Assembly (NCBI RefSeq): GCF_000346465.2
Contig: NC_034009.1
Location: 10,656,186 to 10,720,185, forward strand
Origin: Prunus persica
Taxonomy: Eukaryota > Streptophyta > Magnoliopsida > Rosales > Rosaceae
DNA length: 64,000 nucleotides
Reading direction: 5' to 3'
Part shown: positions 31,564 to 42,770 of the stretch, in pieces
Layout of the letters: every line of letters starts with the position of its first letter
How positions within the stretch are numbered: the first letter of the stretch is position 1
Translations under genes and position numbers: made by a program
The notes under the pieces: model-generated
What the model saw: only the letters and a program-made list of their open reading frames with translations
Databases searched by the model: none
Told to the model about the DNA's origin: nothing

Positions 31564-31842
31564 TAGAGCATGAGTGTGATTAACTTCTTATACGCAATTT
31601 GGAACCACAAATAGTTAGCACAGATACCAAACCTTGGCCATACCGTTTTCCCAGATCGCAAGCAGCCTTTGCTTCTCCTATATGAGACAACTTGTATGTA
31701 ATTGAATGCCTTCGTTTTGTCGCCAACATTTTACTTTTGTTAACAGATGTATGTCTGCATGTATAAACCAAATCAGTTTTGCTCTCTGTTGGTTGGAGTC
31801 ACAGACTCACAGGTACAGCCCTTACCACTCAGCCTTATAACA

Positions 31843-31893
31843 ATCCCACATCGGCTGAACCAGAGAGGCATTGACGAGAATGGGCGTATAAAA
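31843..31893 (+). promoter_or_regulatory. U2-1 promoter: USE and TATA
   Basis: Upstream Sequence Element ATCCCACATCG at 31843-31853 and TATAAAAG from 31887, 33 bases apart. In plants this spacing directs RNA polymerase II; polymerase III genes such as U6 have about one helical turn less. TATA lies 32 bases before the RNA start. Confidence 0.85.
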
Positions 31894-31918
31894 GTAGAAA
31901 CAAGACATGAATATAAGC

Positions 31919-32114
31919 ATACCTTTCTCGGCCTTTTGGCTAAGATCAAGTGTAGTATCTGTTCTTATCAGTTTAATATCTGATACGTGGACCAATGGTC
32001 CACACGATATTAAATTAATTTCTTTAGGGGGAGGGTCCACCACAGTAGCTTGCTATTGGGACTCTTGCGCGTCGCTCAAGCGTTGCACTACTGCATGAGC
32101 CTGGCGCACCCCAC
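31919..32114 (+). ncRNA. U2: U2 snRNA, copy 1 (type A, diverged 3' half)
   Basis: Starts ATACCTTTCTCGGCC and contains the branch-site pairing segment GTAGTATCTG and the stem IIa/IIb region. Stem IIb is GTGGACC/GGTCCAC, perfectly paired but different from the other copies. The Sm-site region (ATTTCTTTAGG) is present. The 3' half around 32060-32080 differs more from the others than they do from each other, so function is uncertain. A 3' box-like AGTTCGAA lies at 32122. Confidence 0.88.
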
Positions 32115-33239
32115 CAAATCTAGTTCGAACTTAAAATTATCCTCTCAATTGCAAGCCAACCATTGTGTATTTTGTAACACCGGAGGACGCATCCTGAGAA
32201 AGAGAAAAATATATGCTGTGAATTTGCAGGCCTTTAAACTCCGTTCTGGACACATGATATGTGTATGCCTTCAAACTCTCGTCTTTTGCTGCCCACAACA
32301 ATTTGTGCCAGTGGGATTTTTGGTGTCACGAAAATTTTTGGTGCCCATGCACCTTTTGTTAGAAGAAAAAAAAAATATATACCTTTTGTATGTACATGCT
32401 TGAAATTCAAAATCTACATTTAATTGCTGGAATTTTTAACATTTCATCAATAGATGTATGTATATGGAACCCAAATTATTTCTGTGGCTGAAATTCTTTT
32501 GTTACAATGAACGAGAAGTGGACCTTTTGTTTATCATAATCCTAACTTATTTTTGGACTCGCCCTCATCAATTGAACTAATGTCAAAAGTTTAAGAAGAT
32601 GAAATTTATAAATTTGGAAGAATAATATGATAGATTATTAAATAAGTGTTATGTATTATGTTAAGATAAGACAAATAAGTGCAGTAATTAACGTGGGTAG
32701 TGGGTGATGTTCTATAGGATAGTTTGTTCCTACTACTTGTAGTTAAAGCTTATTGATAGTGGATGAATCTTTTTCTCTTGTGTAGACCAACTATCATCCA
32801 TGTTTTATCTATCTATATATAAGATACACTTCTATAAAGGTGTATAATTTATGGAATAAATATGAAGAGAATTATTAACTAAATAACTTGGTTATTTAGA
32901 GGTTAAAATTCCTTTATAAACCCCGTTTAAAAGAGGTGAAGGTTCCTCCATAATGCCCAATTCCATACTTTCATTGTTTCTCCTAGTCTTTTACTTCAAT
33001 CCATATCAATAATTCACTCCTTGAAACATCACTGTGATGAAAAGTGCTAATTACGATGAATAGTGAAAGCTAAGAAAAGAGTGTAATGTTCTAAGCAATT
33101 GGGAACCGTCCATAGTAAGTACACATGCCAAACCTTTATTTTATTTTTTTGATAAAACACACACCAAACCTTGGCTATACCTTTTTCCCAAATTGCAAGC
33201 CGCTTACATGAGAAATACAGTCCTTTGTAGCCAACATTA
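32115..33239. other. spacer between U2 copies 1 and 2
   Basis: AT-rich spacer without genes. The part around 32690-32950 is related to 46750-46925 and 52085-52270, and contains the unoccupied site of the Helitron found at 46921. Confidence 0.55.
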
Positions 33240-33287
33240 TAGCCCTTACCACTCAGCCTTATAAGCACGCTTTAGCTGTTTGTACCA

Positions 33288-33338
33288 ATCCCACATCGGC
33301 TTCACCAAAGAAGCATGGAAGCGAATGGACCTATAAGA
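33288..33338 (+). promoter_or_regulatory. U2-2 promoter: USE and TATA
   Basis: USE ATCCCACATCG at 33288-33298 and TATAAGAA from 33332, 33 bases apart; TATA is 32 bases before the RNA start. Confidence 0.85.
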
Positions 33339-33363
33339 ATGGAAATAAGACAAGAGATTAAGC

Positions 33364-33559
33364 ATACCTTTCTCGGCCTTTTGGCTAAGATCAAGTGTAG
33401 TATCTGTTCTTATCAGTTTAATATCTGATACGTGGGCCAATGGCTCACATGATATTAAATTAATTTCTTTAGGAGGAGGGTCCACCATAATAGCTTGCTA
33501 TTGGGGCTCTCAAGTGTCGCCCAAGCGTTGCAATATTGCATGAGCCTGGCGCACTCCAC
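33364..33559 (+). ncRNA. U2: U2 snRNA, copy 2 (type A)
   Basis: Intact 5' half with GTAGTATCTG. Stem IIb is GTGGGCC/GGCTCAC, closed by one G-U pair. The Sm-site region is followed by AGGAGGAGG, a type A feature shared with copy 4. The plant snRNA 3' box AGTTTAAA is at 33567-33574. Probably expressible. Confidence 0.93.
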
Positions 33560-34186
33560 CAAGTCTAGTTTAAATGTGTCATTTATAAGTCTTTTTGAGG
33601 ACTTATAGAGGGAGTCAAGTCTATTTTTGGGTTTGAGTTTTTTATAGATTAAAGAAGAGACTGATTCTTACGAGTTCAATCAAACCTTCAATGACGTCTA
33701 TTTGTATTATTTGTGATCTGAAGAAAATTCTGAAAAAGAAATAAACTCTCTATTTGTAATTTTAAGAACATTCGAAAAAAGAAATAATCTGTCTCGAACA
33801 TAACAAATCACAAATTGCATTTCTATACTTATAACACTGCATGTACTTGAATAATGCCACAAACCTTATTGAGTAAGATTGTTCTTCTGAATTTGCAGAC
33901 CAAGACTTCAAACTGCATGGCTCTGGGTCAGTATGTGAACCCAAATTATTTTTTATGGCTGAAAAGTCATTTTATAAAGCAATTAGAAATATCGGTTTAA
34001 ATTCTTTTGTTACAATGAAATAGAAGTGAATTCTTTCTTATCATAATTCTAATTAATTTTTTGACTCATCCTCCTCACTTGAATTAATGTTAATGGCTTG
34101 AGGATTAAATTTGTGAATTTGAAAGTTGAGTGTTTCTCTGGCACTTTTTTCAGCATTTTTTAGCCAGTGATTATGTCTAGTCTAAA

Positions 34187-34238
34187 GTACCACATCGAAA
34201 ATGCATAAAAAGTTAAGAACGAGACTAATGTATTAAAA
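34187..34238 (+). promoter_or_regulatory. U1-1 promoter: USE variant and TATA-like box
   Basis: GTACCACATCG at 34187-34197 differs from the USE consensus at one base (A for C). TATTAAAAA starts at 34231, 33 bases later and 31 bases before the RNA start. Confidence 0.75.
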
Positions 34239-34261
34239 AGGAATAAAAGGCACTTCCAAAC

Positions 34262-34424
34262 ATACTTACCTGGACGGGATCTATGAGCGATCAAGAAGGT
34301 TCATGGCCTAGGTTGGTGACCTCCATTGCACTTAGGAGGGGTGCCCGCATATGGTCTCCTCAACGTAGGAGAGCCAACGTCATAATTTGTTGTAGTGGGG
34401 GCCTGCGTTCGCGCGGTCCCTTCC
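34262..34424 (+). ncRNA. U1: U1 snRNA, copy 1
   Basis: Begins ATACTTACCTGG, the segment that pairs with 5' splice sites. Then come stem-loop I with GATCAAGAAGG (the U1-70K binding loop), a second stem-loop with TTGCACTTAGGAGG (U1A side), the Sm site ATAATTTGT and the terminal GC-rich hairpin with TTCG loop. About 163 bases. A few differences from copies 2 and 3 (GGATCT, GGTTCA, GCATATGG); the terminal stem has GGTCCC where copy 3 has GGCCCC. Confidence 0.93.
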
Positions 34425-34720
34425 TCAATTCAATATCAACTTTATGCAACTAGCTAGCAAAATAGGCTCATTCCTCGTCTTCCTCAAGTTGATTTTACCT
34501 TTTTGTCTGGTATAATTGTTTAATATATCCAGCTGTGACATGCAAAAATAATTGTTAATTTATCTCTTCAATTATGCAGTGACATGCAAAAATAATTTTT
34601 GACTGGACCTTTTCTGTCAAACCATCCATAAATTGCTTCGTCAGTATCAATCCTTGCATATTATAAATTGATAAATAAGTGTTACATATTATGTTTTTAT
34701 TTTATTCATATTTCATAGAC

Positions 34721-34760
34721 TTGCATGGGCCTGGCGCACCCCATTAAACCTAGTTCAAAC
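34721..34760 (+). pseudogene. U2 3'-end fragment 1
   Basis: About 25 bases equal to the end of U2 (TTGCATGGGCCTGGCGCACC) are followed by the U2 3' box (AGTTCAAA), with no U2 body before them. The same fragment recurs behind the other U1 copies. Confidence 0.7.
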
Positions 34761-35474
34761 TTGCAATTCTTTAGTTGTAGAGAAGAGCTACAGGCCCATG
34801 GTCTATTCGATGATTTTCATCGCAAATGGAAAAAGAACTAGCGCCCTCAAGCAAAATGGCCCAGCAAGCTGTTAACAGATTGAGGTGTAATTCTTAAATC
34901 GTTCGTTTATAAAAGGTTTAATTACTATTAAAGTAGACCGAACGTCTATTTTAAGGGTAAAATAAGCGAACTCTTTATCTATCGTAGACCTAACTTATTT
35001 CCAAACTTATCCTCATCACTTGAACTATGATCAAGGGCTTAAGATGATTAAATTTGTGAATTTGAAAAAGTTATATGATAGATTGATAATTAAGCGTTAC
35101 GTATTATGTTTTATGTTTTAATTTAATTTTATTAATATTTCATAAGTTAGTTTAATAATTACTCTGTATGATGAGAGATTCCCTTAATCCCTCATCCAAC
35201 GTGAGTACTGGGTGCTGTTCTGTGGGATAGTTTGTTCCTTTGTAGTTAGATGTTGTTATAGCGGATGAAGCTTGATAATTATTAACTAACTTTTGGTTAG
35301 AGGTCGGGTTCCTCCACAAACCCCACCTAAAAGACGTCAAGGGTTCCTACATAAACCCCACTTAAAAGAGGTCAAGGATTTCTCCATAATCCCCAATTCC
35401 ATATTTTCATTGTTTCTCCTAGTTTAAGCCACTCCCTTAAGCATCATTGCGATTGCATAATGAAAAGTGCTAAT
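34761..35474. other. array spacer
   Basis: No gene. It recurs at 42771-43430, and its first part recurs near 47270-47410 and 52345-52500. Confidence 0.5.
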
Positions 35475-35477
35475 TAG

Positions 35478-35826
35478 GAGCTGTTTGATAACCATTTCAA
35501 TTTTAGGTTTTAGTTTTTAGTTTTTCTTTGTTGTGCTAGAGTATAGAGGAAAATGAGAGTGAGTATGAGATTGAAAGAGAGGATCAGAGGGGAGGATGGA
35601 AGAGATGAGTAACAAAAGTGAAAACAATTTGAAATAGATTTCAGTTTTTAGTTTTTGTTTTCACTTTTGTTACTCCTCCCTCTCATCATCCCCTCTCATC
35701 TTTCTTCTTAATCTCATCTCCACTCTCATTCACTCTTCCATTCTCCCACTTTTTCCTCTATACTCTAGCAAAAAAAATGAAAAATGAAAAAGAAAAACTA
35801 AAATTGAAATGGTTATCAAACGGGCC
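35478..35826. mobile_element. foldback MITE, copy 1
   Basis: Ends CTGTTTGATAACCATTTCAA and its reverse complement near 35805-35824 form long inverted repeats; the whole element folds back on itself around a purine-rich left arm and pyrimidine-rich right arm. Non-coding. Flanks suggest a TTA/TAA target (Tourist-like), but one side is mutated. Confidence 0.65.
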
Positions 35827-36182
35827 CTAAATTTATTCAACATTAATATTTTGGTGCTAATGGGGTTTGTTTAAAATTGGATGTTTTATGAAGATTTTGT
35901 ATGAATAGTGAAAACTAGAAAAGAGTGAAGTTCTAAGCAATTTGGAATCGCACATAGTACACATACCAAACCTTGGCCATATACCCTTTTCCCAAATTGC
36001 AAGCAGCCTTTTGCTTCTCTTATATGAGAAATACAATCCTTTTTTAGAACGTGTATGTAATTGAATATCTTTGTTTTGTTGCCAATATTTTAGCTTTGTC
36101 AACGCATGTATGCATGTATAACCCAAATCAATTATGCTCTCAGCCTTCGTAGCCCCCTTTTGCTGTTTGTAAATGTTGAACA

Positions 36183-36233
36183 GTCCCACATCGACTGGAC
36201 CAATAACCATGGAAGTGAATGGCCCGATAAAAA
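36183..36233 (+). promoter_or_regulatory. U2-3 promoter: USE and TATA-like box
   Basis: USE GTCCCACATCG at 36183-36193, GATAAAAA from 36226, 32 bases apart. All type B copies have GATAAA in place of TATAAA. Confidence 0.82.
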
Positions 36234-36257
36234 GAGAAACAAGAGATGTGAGAAGGC

Positions 36258-36451
36258 ATACCTTTCTCGGCCTTTTGGCTAAGATCAAGTGTAGTATCTG
36301 TTCTTATCAGTTTAATATCTGATATGTGGGTCAATGATCCACACGGTATTAAATTAATTTCTTTACGGGGGAGAGTCCATTACAATAGCTTGCTATTGGG
36401 GCTCTCAAGTGTCCCAAGCGTTGCACTATTGCATGGGCCTGGTGCACCCCA
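36258..36451 (+). ncRNA. U2: U2 snRNA, copy 3 (type B)
   Basis: Full-length, with GTAGTATCTG. Stem IIb is GTGGGTC/GATCCAC with one G-U pair. Two bases are missing in the 3' half (GTCCCAAG where the others have GTCGCCCAAG or similar). The 3' box AGTCTAAA is at 36460-36467. Confidence 0.92.
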
Positions 36452-37151
36452 CTAAATTTAGTCTAAATTTTTTAGGGATATTGACTGGAATGGTTGTCTA
36501 ATTATTGCTTGAGTTTTATTTTGATTGGTCAATTAAAATTTTTATTTTAATAGTCCTTCAATTCCTTGTTTAGTATTAAAATTGTCATAATATCAAAGTA
36601 TGTCAAATATTTTGTGAAATTGAGGCGCAAAATCGTCGAAGTCTGTCCATCCCTACAAAGCCATCTCTAGCCCTTGCCCTTCGTTCCCTCTATCCCCTCT
36701 ACCCTAAATCTGTGAAGAGGTTGGTGGATATGGTAGGATGAAGGGGAAGAGACGAAGGATTGGCTGGAGTAGGAGAATAGGGATTTAAATGATAGAGCGA
36801 AATGGGGTTGTTCGAACAAGAAGACTACTCTCATCGTTTGCTCCACTAACATTGTTGTTGCTTATATGTTCGTTCTCACTACGCTTCTCTGTACATCTAC
36901 TCCATTAACATTGTTGCTGGATTGAATTGGTAAAGCGATTTGCTGTAACTTTTATAATTTAACGGAGAACCCTTTGTTATGCTCAAAAGGTAAAGGCACT
37001 AGGAGCTTTCCAGAGATGCAATGGTGGAATTGCCACAACCTTTGAAACTGAAGTTACCAATGAGATAGTTGAGAGGTTGAAAACCTTGAGGCCCAAAGCA
37101 AATTTTACTAAGCGGAGAGGAAGGTGGAAGACAGTAAACAAGTGTTTGTGG

Positions 37152-38151
37152 CAGAGCCGGCCTTGGGTAATCTGAGGCCCAGGGCAAAAATCTAAAGTGT
37201 GCCCAAAATAATGTAAACATTAAAATTATAATTTTTTATCAAGTAATTAATTTTATTAAAATTATAGCATTCATTGTTTTTACAACATAAGCCTTCCCGT
37301 TTGTTATTTTTTGATGATAATAATTTGAGGAAAAATGTCATCGTGTTCATCCATAGGGAATTTGCAGTTAATTTCTCCCACATGAAACTTTTCTAAAAGT
37401 AAATCTGCCATTTTTGCATCATAAACTTTCAATTCATTTTCATTTTCTGCTTATTCTTCCAAATGAATATGAACAATTCATTTGGTAAATCTTCAGATAA
37501 ATTTTCATGTTTAAACCAAGTAATCCATTACAAAACTCACGTTCTCCTTGCAAAACTGATTAAGACCCAAGAAAAATCATCTTTGTTGTTTATCTAGGTC
37601 TGCACCTGAAACCCATCTCAATTCTCAATGAATAAGTTCTCAATTGGCGATCTTGAATCTGCAAGAATGCCTATATAAAGTGATTATTTGGAAAATAGCA
37701 GCAACATAGGAAATAAATAGACAAAGAGAAAGGACTTACAGCTCTGTTGGCTTCGTCTCTTCTGTCATGGAGGGGAAATGATAAGAAAGACGAAAGAGAG
37801 AGGCAATGGAGAGGAGAGAGGCCGCGGTGTGACTGTGAGTGAGGGATGATAGGTACATATATAAGAAAATTGAGACAACAAGAATCTAAACCCTAGTGTG
37901 GTCTGGTTTTGTTTTGTTTTTTTTTTGGAATAGGATTAAAAAACAATATATTTGCTAGCATATATGGGTGAGCACGCGCTTTTGGGAAGGGAGGATTAAA
38001 CAAAAATGCACGCTTGGTTTTTTATTTATTTATTTTATTTGTTTTGTTCTATACGTATATAATATATGGCTTAACTTTATTTTTTTGGTGCCCCTTTCAA
38101 TTATGGGCCCCGGGCCCAGGCCCCAGTTGCCCTCCCCAAGGGCCGGCTCTG
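37152..38151. mobile_element. nested hAT element, 1000 bp
   Basis: Begins CAGAGCCGGCC and ends GGGCCGGCTCTG. The 8-bp target duplication GTTTGTGG is exact on both sides (37144-37151 and 38152-38159). The two other copies of the host element show the uninterrupted site (near 45151 and 50999). No transposase, so non-autonomous. Confidence 0.88.
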
Positions 38152-38316
38152 GTTTGTGGATACAATTGAAAGAGAGAAGAAGCCTTTGGCTCTGGTAGCT
38201 CGGTCTAGCAAAACTAGGGTTCTAATTTCGGGGAGCTTCTAACATATGGACGGTTTTACCCCTCAATTTAACGGTAAAATTGACAGACTTTGACGGTAGG
38301 ACCATTTTGATACTAA

Positions 38317-39772
38317 GAGGGGTGTATTCAATTAGGATTTTAAAAGACTATTTTGGGATAAATAAGTCTTGTGGTATTCAATTAAGACTTTTAAATAATC
38401 TAAATAAGTCTTGTAGTATTCAATCAGGACTATTATGATATTTTAAAGAAGGTGTCCAAATCTAGTGGTATTTAATTAAGACTTTAAACAAGTAACAAAA
38501 AGTCTTTTGGTATTCAAAAACTTGCTAATTTCGATGAATTTTTTTTTAATTAGGAATTTGTGTGACTTTTTAATATGAGGTATAAATACCAAACCTTATC
38601 CCAAATCTCACCCTAACCCATCAGACTTTTCATGCGAGATTTTTTATTATTTTTTTTCTGCTAGAGAAGATGAACAGCTCCTCGTGAAAATGAACAGTTC
38701 TTCGTGACACAAGGTATTGCTTCCTTCTCATGTTGTGTCTTCTTGCGTTTATTATCTGTATATTTCCTATATGCCATGTTTTTGTATATCGACTGTGTCT
38801 TTAGCCCTTCGTGGGTTTGTTGCTATTGCTGGTGGTATTGCTTCGTGGGTTTATATATGGTAGCTCTATAGCCCTTCACAACTATTGATGTTTCGTGGGT
38901 ATATATATGATAGCTTTATGGCCATTCACATGCTCTGTTTCTTGGTTATCAATTGCTGCTTCGTGTCAGGCTGTTCATAGATAAACCATATTGCTATCAT
39001 GTATTATATATAACAAATGGGAGAATCAAACAATTGATGTTTATGGTCTGAATTTTATATAAATATATATATATATATATGGTCTACGTTTATTGTCTGT
39101 TTATGGCTATCATGTACTATATGATCCTATATATATAAATTTTTTTTTTCATTAGTGTTCTTTATTTATAAGGTCTGCGTCTTATAACCACTAGCTAACT
39201 TTTTTCTGTCATATTTCATTCAAAGCATTGCCATTTATTCATTCAAAGCATAGCCATTTTTTGGGTACTTGTTCCTCACCAGATGATTGAAAAGTACATG
39301 CTTTGAGGTGCTAGTTTACATTACTAGGGTGACAGTGTGTTTTCGTATGCCCTGGCTGTGTGTTCTAAGTATTATCATAAAAGGTATTATAATGTTTTGC
39401 AGCCTCATAAATTGGTACTATTTTCTTCTTTTTATTGTTTTGCAGTCTCGTATAATGTCACAACCGAGCATGTATGAAAATAATGACATAGAGGAAGAAG
39501 AAATTGATGAAGAATTCGTGCATCATTGAACTAGACATTGCTCATCATCCAACTAAGTTGGTTGGTTAGCATCGTACAAATAAAAAATCCATATAAATTC
39601 TTATAAATTCTTATGATATAAATCTTTAAAATCCAAACATAAAAAATCCTGAGTATAAAAAATCTTTAAAAAAAATCTTATAAGTCATTACATTCTTAAA
39701 TAGTCTTTTAAAATCCACTAGACTTATTTATCCATAAATAGTCTTTTAAAATCTCAATTGAATACACCCCCC
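38317..39772. mobile_element. nested PIF/Harbinger element, 1456 bp
   Basis: Inverted ends (GAGGGGTGTATTCAATT on the left; reverse complement of the right end GGGGGGTGTATTCAATT) are flanked by TAA at 38314-38316 and 39773-39775. The host copies at about 45315 and 51161 hold the single TAA, confirming the insertion. A short acidic open end (MSQPSMYENNDIEEEEIDEE, stop at 39527-39529) may be a relic of an element-encoded protein. No transposase is seen. Confidence 0.85.
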
Positions 39773-39869
39773 TAAATGGAGAGTTGGAGGACTATGGAAA
39801 TAAAAATTTTAGTTGGTGGACCAACATGAAACTCGAGCAATAGTTGGGGGACCATTTCGCTCAATAACC

Positions 39870-40406
39870 CTTTCTTTTATTTGTCACTAAAAGAACATTC
39901 TGAAAAAGAAATAAACTATATTGAACATAACAAATAACAAATTATATTTTTTTATTTTAACACTTCCAGTACTTAATAATACCATAGTATTGGGGATGGG
40001 GAAAAAATGCTTGATGGGGATGGGGATGGGAATGACATACCCACCCCCGATTCGACCCATTGTCATCCCTAGTATTGAGGATCATTGTTCTTCTATGAAT
40101 TTGCAGACCAAGCCTTCAAAGTGCGTGTCTTTGGGTCAATATGTGAACCCAAATTTCATTTTATAAAGCAATTACAAATGTCGGCTTAAATTCTTTTATT
40201 ACAATGAAAGAGAAGTGAACTCTTTACTTATCATAATTCTTACTAATTTTTTGACTCAGCCTCATCACTTGAACTAATGTTAATGGCTTGAGGATTAAAT
40301 TTGTGAATTTGGAAGAACATGTATGTAATTGAATATCTCCGTTTTGTCGCCAACATTATAGTCCTTACCACTCAGCCTTATAAGCATGCTTTAGCTGTTT
40401 GTACCA
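39870..40406. other. array spacer with G-rich minisatellite
   Basis: Contains tandem GGGGAT/GGGAAT repeats near 39990-40035, repeated at 45533 and 51379 in the equivalent place of the next units. No gene. Confidence 0.5.
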
Positions 40407-40457
40407 ATCCCACATCGGCTTGACCACAGAAGCATGGAAGTGAATGGACCTATAACA
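40407..40457 (+). promoter_or_regulatory. U2-4 promoter: USE and TATA
   Basis: USE ATCCCACATCG at 40407-40417 and TATAACAA from 40451, 33 bases apart; TATA is 32 bases before the RNA start. Confidence 0.83.
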
Positions 40458-40482
40458 ATAGAAACAAGACATGAAGATAAGC

Positions 40483-40678
40483 ATACCTTTCTCGGCCTTT
40501 TGGCTAAGATCAAGTGTAGTATCTGTTCTTATCAGTTTAATATCTGATACGTGGGCGAATGGCTCGCATGATATTAAATTAATTTATTTAGGAGGAGGTT
40601 CCACCATAATAGCTTGCTATTGGGGCTCTCAAGTGTCGCCCAAGCATTGCAACATTGCATGGGCTTGGCACACTCCAC
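40483..40678 (+). ncRNA. U2: U2 snRNA, copy 4 (type A)
   Basis: Close to copy 2. The IIb arms are GTGGGCG and GGCTCGC, which pair less well, and the Sm region reads ATTTATTTAGG where the others have ATTTCTTTAGG. Both changes could weaken the RNA. The 3' box AGTTTAAA is at 40686-40693. Confidence 0.9.
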
Positions 40679-41222
40679 CAAATCTAGTTTAAATGTGTCC
40701 ATTTGTATTATTCTTTATTTTGGTGTTAGGGGAAGGGGAGCTACCCTATTCTAACTAGGATATATCAAGGCTTTTTTGAGGACTTACAGAATGAGTCTTA
40801 GTCTTTATGTTAGTTTTTACTAATAAACAAAGAGACCGATCCTTACGAGCTCAACCAACCCTCGTTGGCGTCTATTTATATTATTTGTAACTTGAAGAAA
40901 GTTCTGAAAAAGAAATAAACTGTCTATTTGTAATTTGAAGAACATTTTGAAAAAGACATAAACTGTCTTGAACATAACAAATCACAAATTGTATTTCTAT
41001 ATTATAACACTACATGTACTTGAATAATGCCACAAACCTTATTGAGTAACATAGTTCTTCTGAATTTGCATACCAAGCCTTCAAACTGCATGTCTTTGGG
41101 TCAATATGTGAACCCAAATTATTTTTTATGGCTGAAAGTCATTTTATAAAGCAATTACAAATATCAGCTTAAATTCTTTTGTTACAATGAAAGAGAAGCG
41201 AACTCTTTACTTATCATAATTC

Positions 41223-41973
41223 TTTTTTTCTTTTTCTTTTTAATCAAATAGAAACTTCATTAGATAAACTTCAACGGTACAATCAAAGACATCAACAAGA
41301 CATCTAAAATACCAATCCCGAGAGGGCAACAGACTAACATGCTAAAAACACAACTAACACGGATAAAAGCCGTACTAAAACTACTAACCCACATCACCCC
41401 AATTAACCATAAGCCTAAACAAAGCCCACAAACCCAACATAACCAAAACCCTAAAACAACCCATGAGCCTATACGAACCCTACCACCACCACCTGATGAA
41501 GCGTTGTTGCGGCCACACCCACCATTGCATTCGTAACAGATCTGGGGAAAATATGATTTCCAACGATCTACTTGCACATAAGAGCGAACAAATAAAATAA
41601 AACAACAACTTTGCCAAAGAACAATTGGGTGATTTGCAGCAACCTCCGTCAAAGAAGATATAGAATTAAATTTAGAGAACATGAGCTACGTCAGGGAGCG
41701 AATTTTGGGAGCATGATTTGATTGAGAACATAGACTAAAAGGGGTGATCAGGAACTTCAATCTAACCATGGCTCAAAAGAAACCACCACAATGGACTATT
41801 TTTTATAACACCCCAATGGACTTATTCACTAACCTAAAAGGAAAGACGAGAAGAGAAGAGGGGGAGGAGGGGCAGTGACGCTTCTTCCTCCCCCCTCTAT
41901 GAAGTTTTCCTTTAAGACTCATAGAGGGAAAGAGTGACTAGAGTTTCTTGGGAGCCTAAACTATTCTTGAGAT
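41223..41973 (-). mobile_element. non-autonomous LINE insertion, 751 bp
   Basis: Flanked by an exact 17-bp target duplication TTTACTTATCATAATTC (41206-41222 and 41974-41990). The plus-strand T-rich start is the A-tail of a minus-strand insertion. It keeps a GC-rich 5' untranslated-like part and an A-tail but no reverse transcriptase. The minus-strand open frame at 41260-41682 has no family resemblance. Homologous spacers elsewhere in the array lack it. Confidence 0.85.
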
Positions 41974-42162
41974 TTTACTTATCATAATTCTAATTAATTT
42001 TTTGACTTGCCCTCATCACTTGAACTAATGTTAATGGCTTGAGGATTAAATTTGTGAATTTGGCAGTTGAGTGTTTCTCTAGATTAATTAAGCTTGTCAA
42101 ATCGCATGCCTCTCTGGCACTTTTTTCATCATTTTTTAGTCAATGATTATGTCTAGTTTAAA

Positions 42163-42214
42163 GTACCACATCGGAAATGCACAAGAAGTTGAGAACGAGA
42201 CTAATGTATTAAAA
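42163..42214 (+). promoter_or_regulatory. U1-2 promoter: USE variant and TATA-like box
   Basis: GTACCACATCG at 42163-42173 and TATTAAAAA from 42207, 33 bases apart, 31 bases before the RNA start. Confidence 0.77.
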
Positions 42215-42237
42215 AGGAACGAGAGGCACTTCAAAAC

Positions 42238-42400
42238 ATACTTACCTGGACGGGGTCTATGAGCGATCAAGAAGGCTCATGGCCTAGGTTGGTGACCTCC
42301 ATTGCACTTAGGAGGGGTTCCCGCCTATGGTCTCCTCAACGTAGGAGAGCCAACGTCATAATTTATTGCAGTGGGGGCCTGCGTTCGCGCAGCCCCTGCC
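42238..42400 (+). ncRNA. U1: U1 snRNA, copy 2
   Basis: About 163 bases with ATACTTACCTGG, the loop GATCAAGAAGG, TTGCACTTAGGAGG, an Sm region ATAATTTAT (one change from ATAATTTGT in copy 1) and the 3' hairpin, where GCAGCCCC breaks one pair of the GCGGCCCC stem seen in copy 3. Promoter intact. Confidence 0.93.
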
Positions 42401-42704
42401 TTAATTCAATATCAACTTTATGCAACTAGCTAGCAAAATTGGCTCATTCCTCGTCTTTCTCAAGTTGATTTACCTTTTTGTCTGGTATAATTGTTTAATA
42501 TATCCAGTTGTGACATGCAAAAATAGTTATTAATTTATCCCTTCAATTCTGCAGTGACATGCAAAAATAATTTTTAGTAAAATTCAACTGGACCTTTTCT
42601 GTCAAACCATCCATAAATTTCTTCATCAATATCAATCCTTGCATATATAAATTTATAGATAAGTGTTACATATTATGTTTTTATTTTATTAATATTTCAT
42701 AGAT

Positions 42705-42770
42705 TTGCATGGGCCTGGCGTATTACTGCAAGGGCCTACTGCACCCCATTAAACCTAGTTCAAACTTGCA
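42705..42770 (+). pseudogene. U2 3'-end fragment 2
   Basis: Equals fragment 1 but interrupted by about 20 bases (near 42721-42740) that partly repeat the GGGCCT phrase. Followed by the same AGTTCAAA box. Confidence 0.6.

Larger units (their letters stand above)
36477..39869. mobile_element. Mutator-like long-TIR element 1 with nested insertions
   Basis: Both ends carry an inverted repeat of roughly 110 bases (left: ATTGACTGGAATGG...; right, reverse complement: GGTTATTGACCGAAATGG). Long terminal inverted repeats suggest a Mutator-like element; no transposase is present and I could not define a target duplication. It sits right after the 3' box of U2 copy 3. A hAT element (37152-38151) and a Harbinger element (38317-39772) are inserted in it. 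The inside keeps a frame of about 50 codons (near 36981-37151) of unknown origin, broken in the other copies. Confidence 0.6.

Noticed and set aside
31747..32403. Plus-strand open frames over U2 copy 1 and similar ones over the other U2 and U1 copies
   Set aside because: Shadows of the snRNA sequence; no protein family match and no codon-like conservation.
35857..36334. Minus-strand open frames of 64-143 codons repeated at 35857-36334, 44014-44341 and 47895-48294
   Set aside because: They lie across the U2 type B genes and their promoters; their similarity comes from the duplicated RNA genes, not from protein conservation.
41260..41682. Minus-strand open frame of 140 codons
   Set aside because: Lies within the LINE insertion, has no family resemblance and is rich in hydrophobic low-complexity runs.
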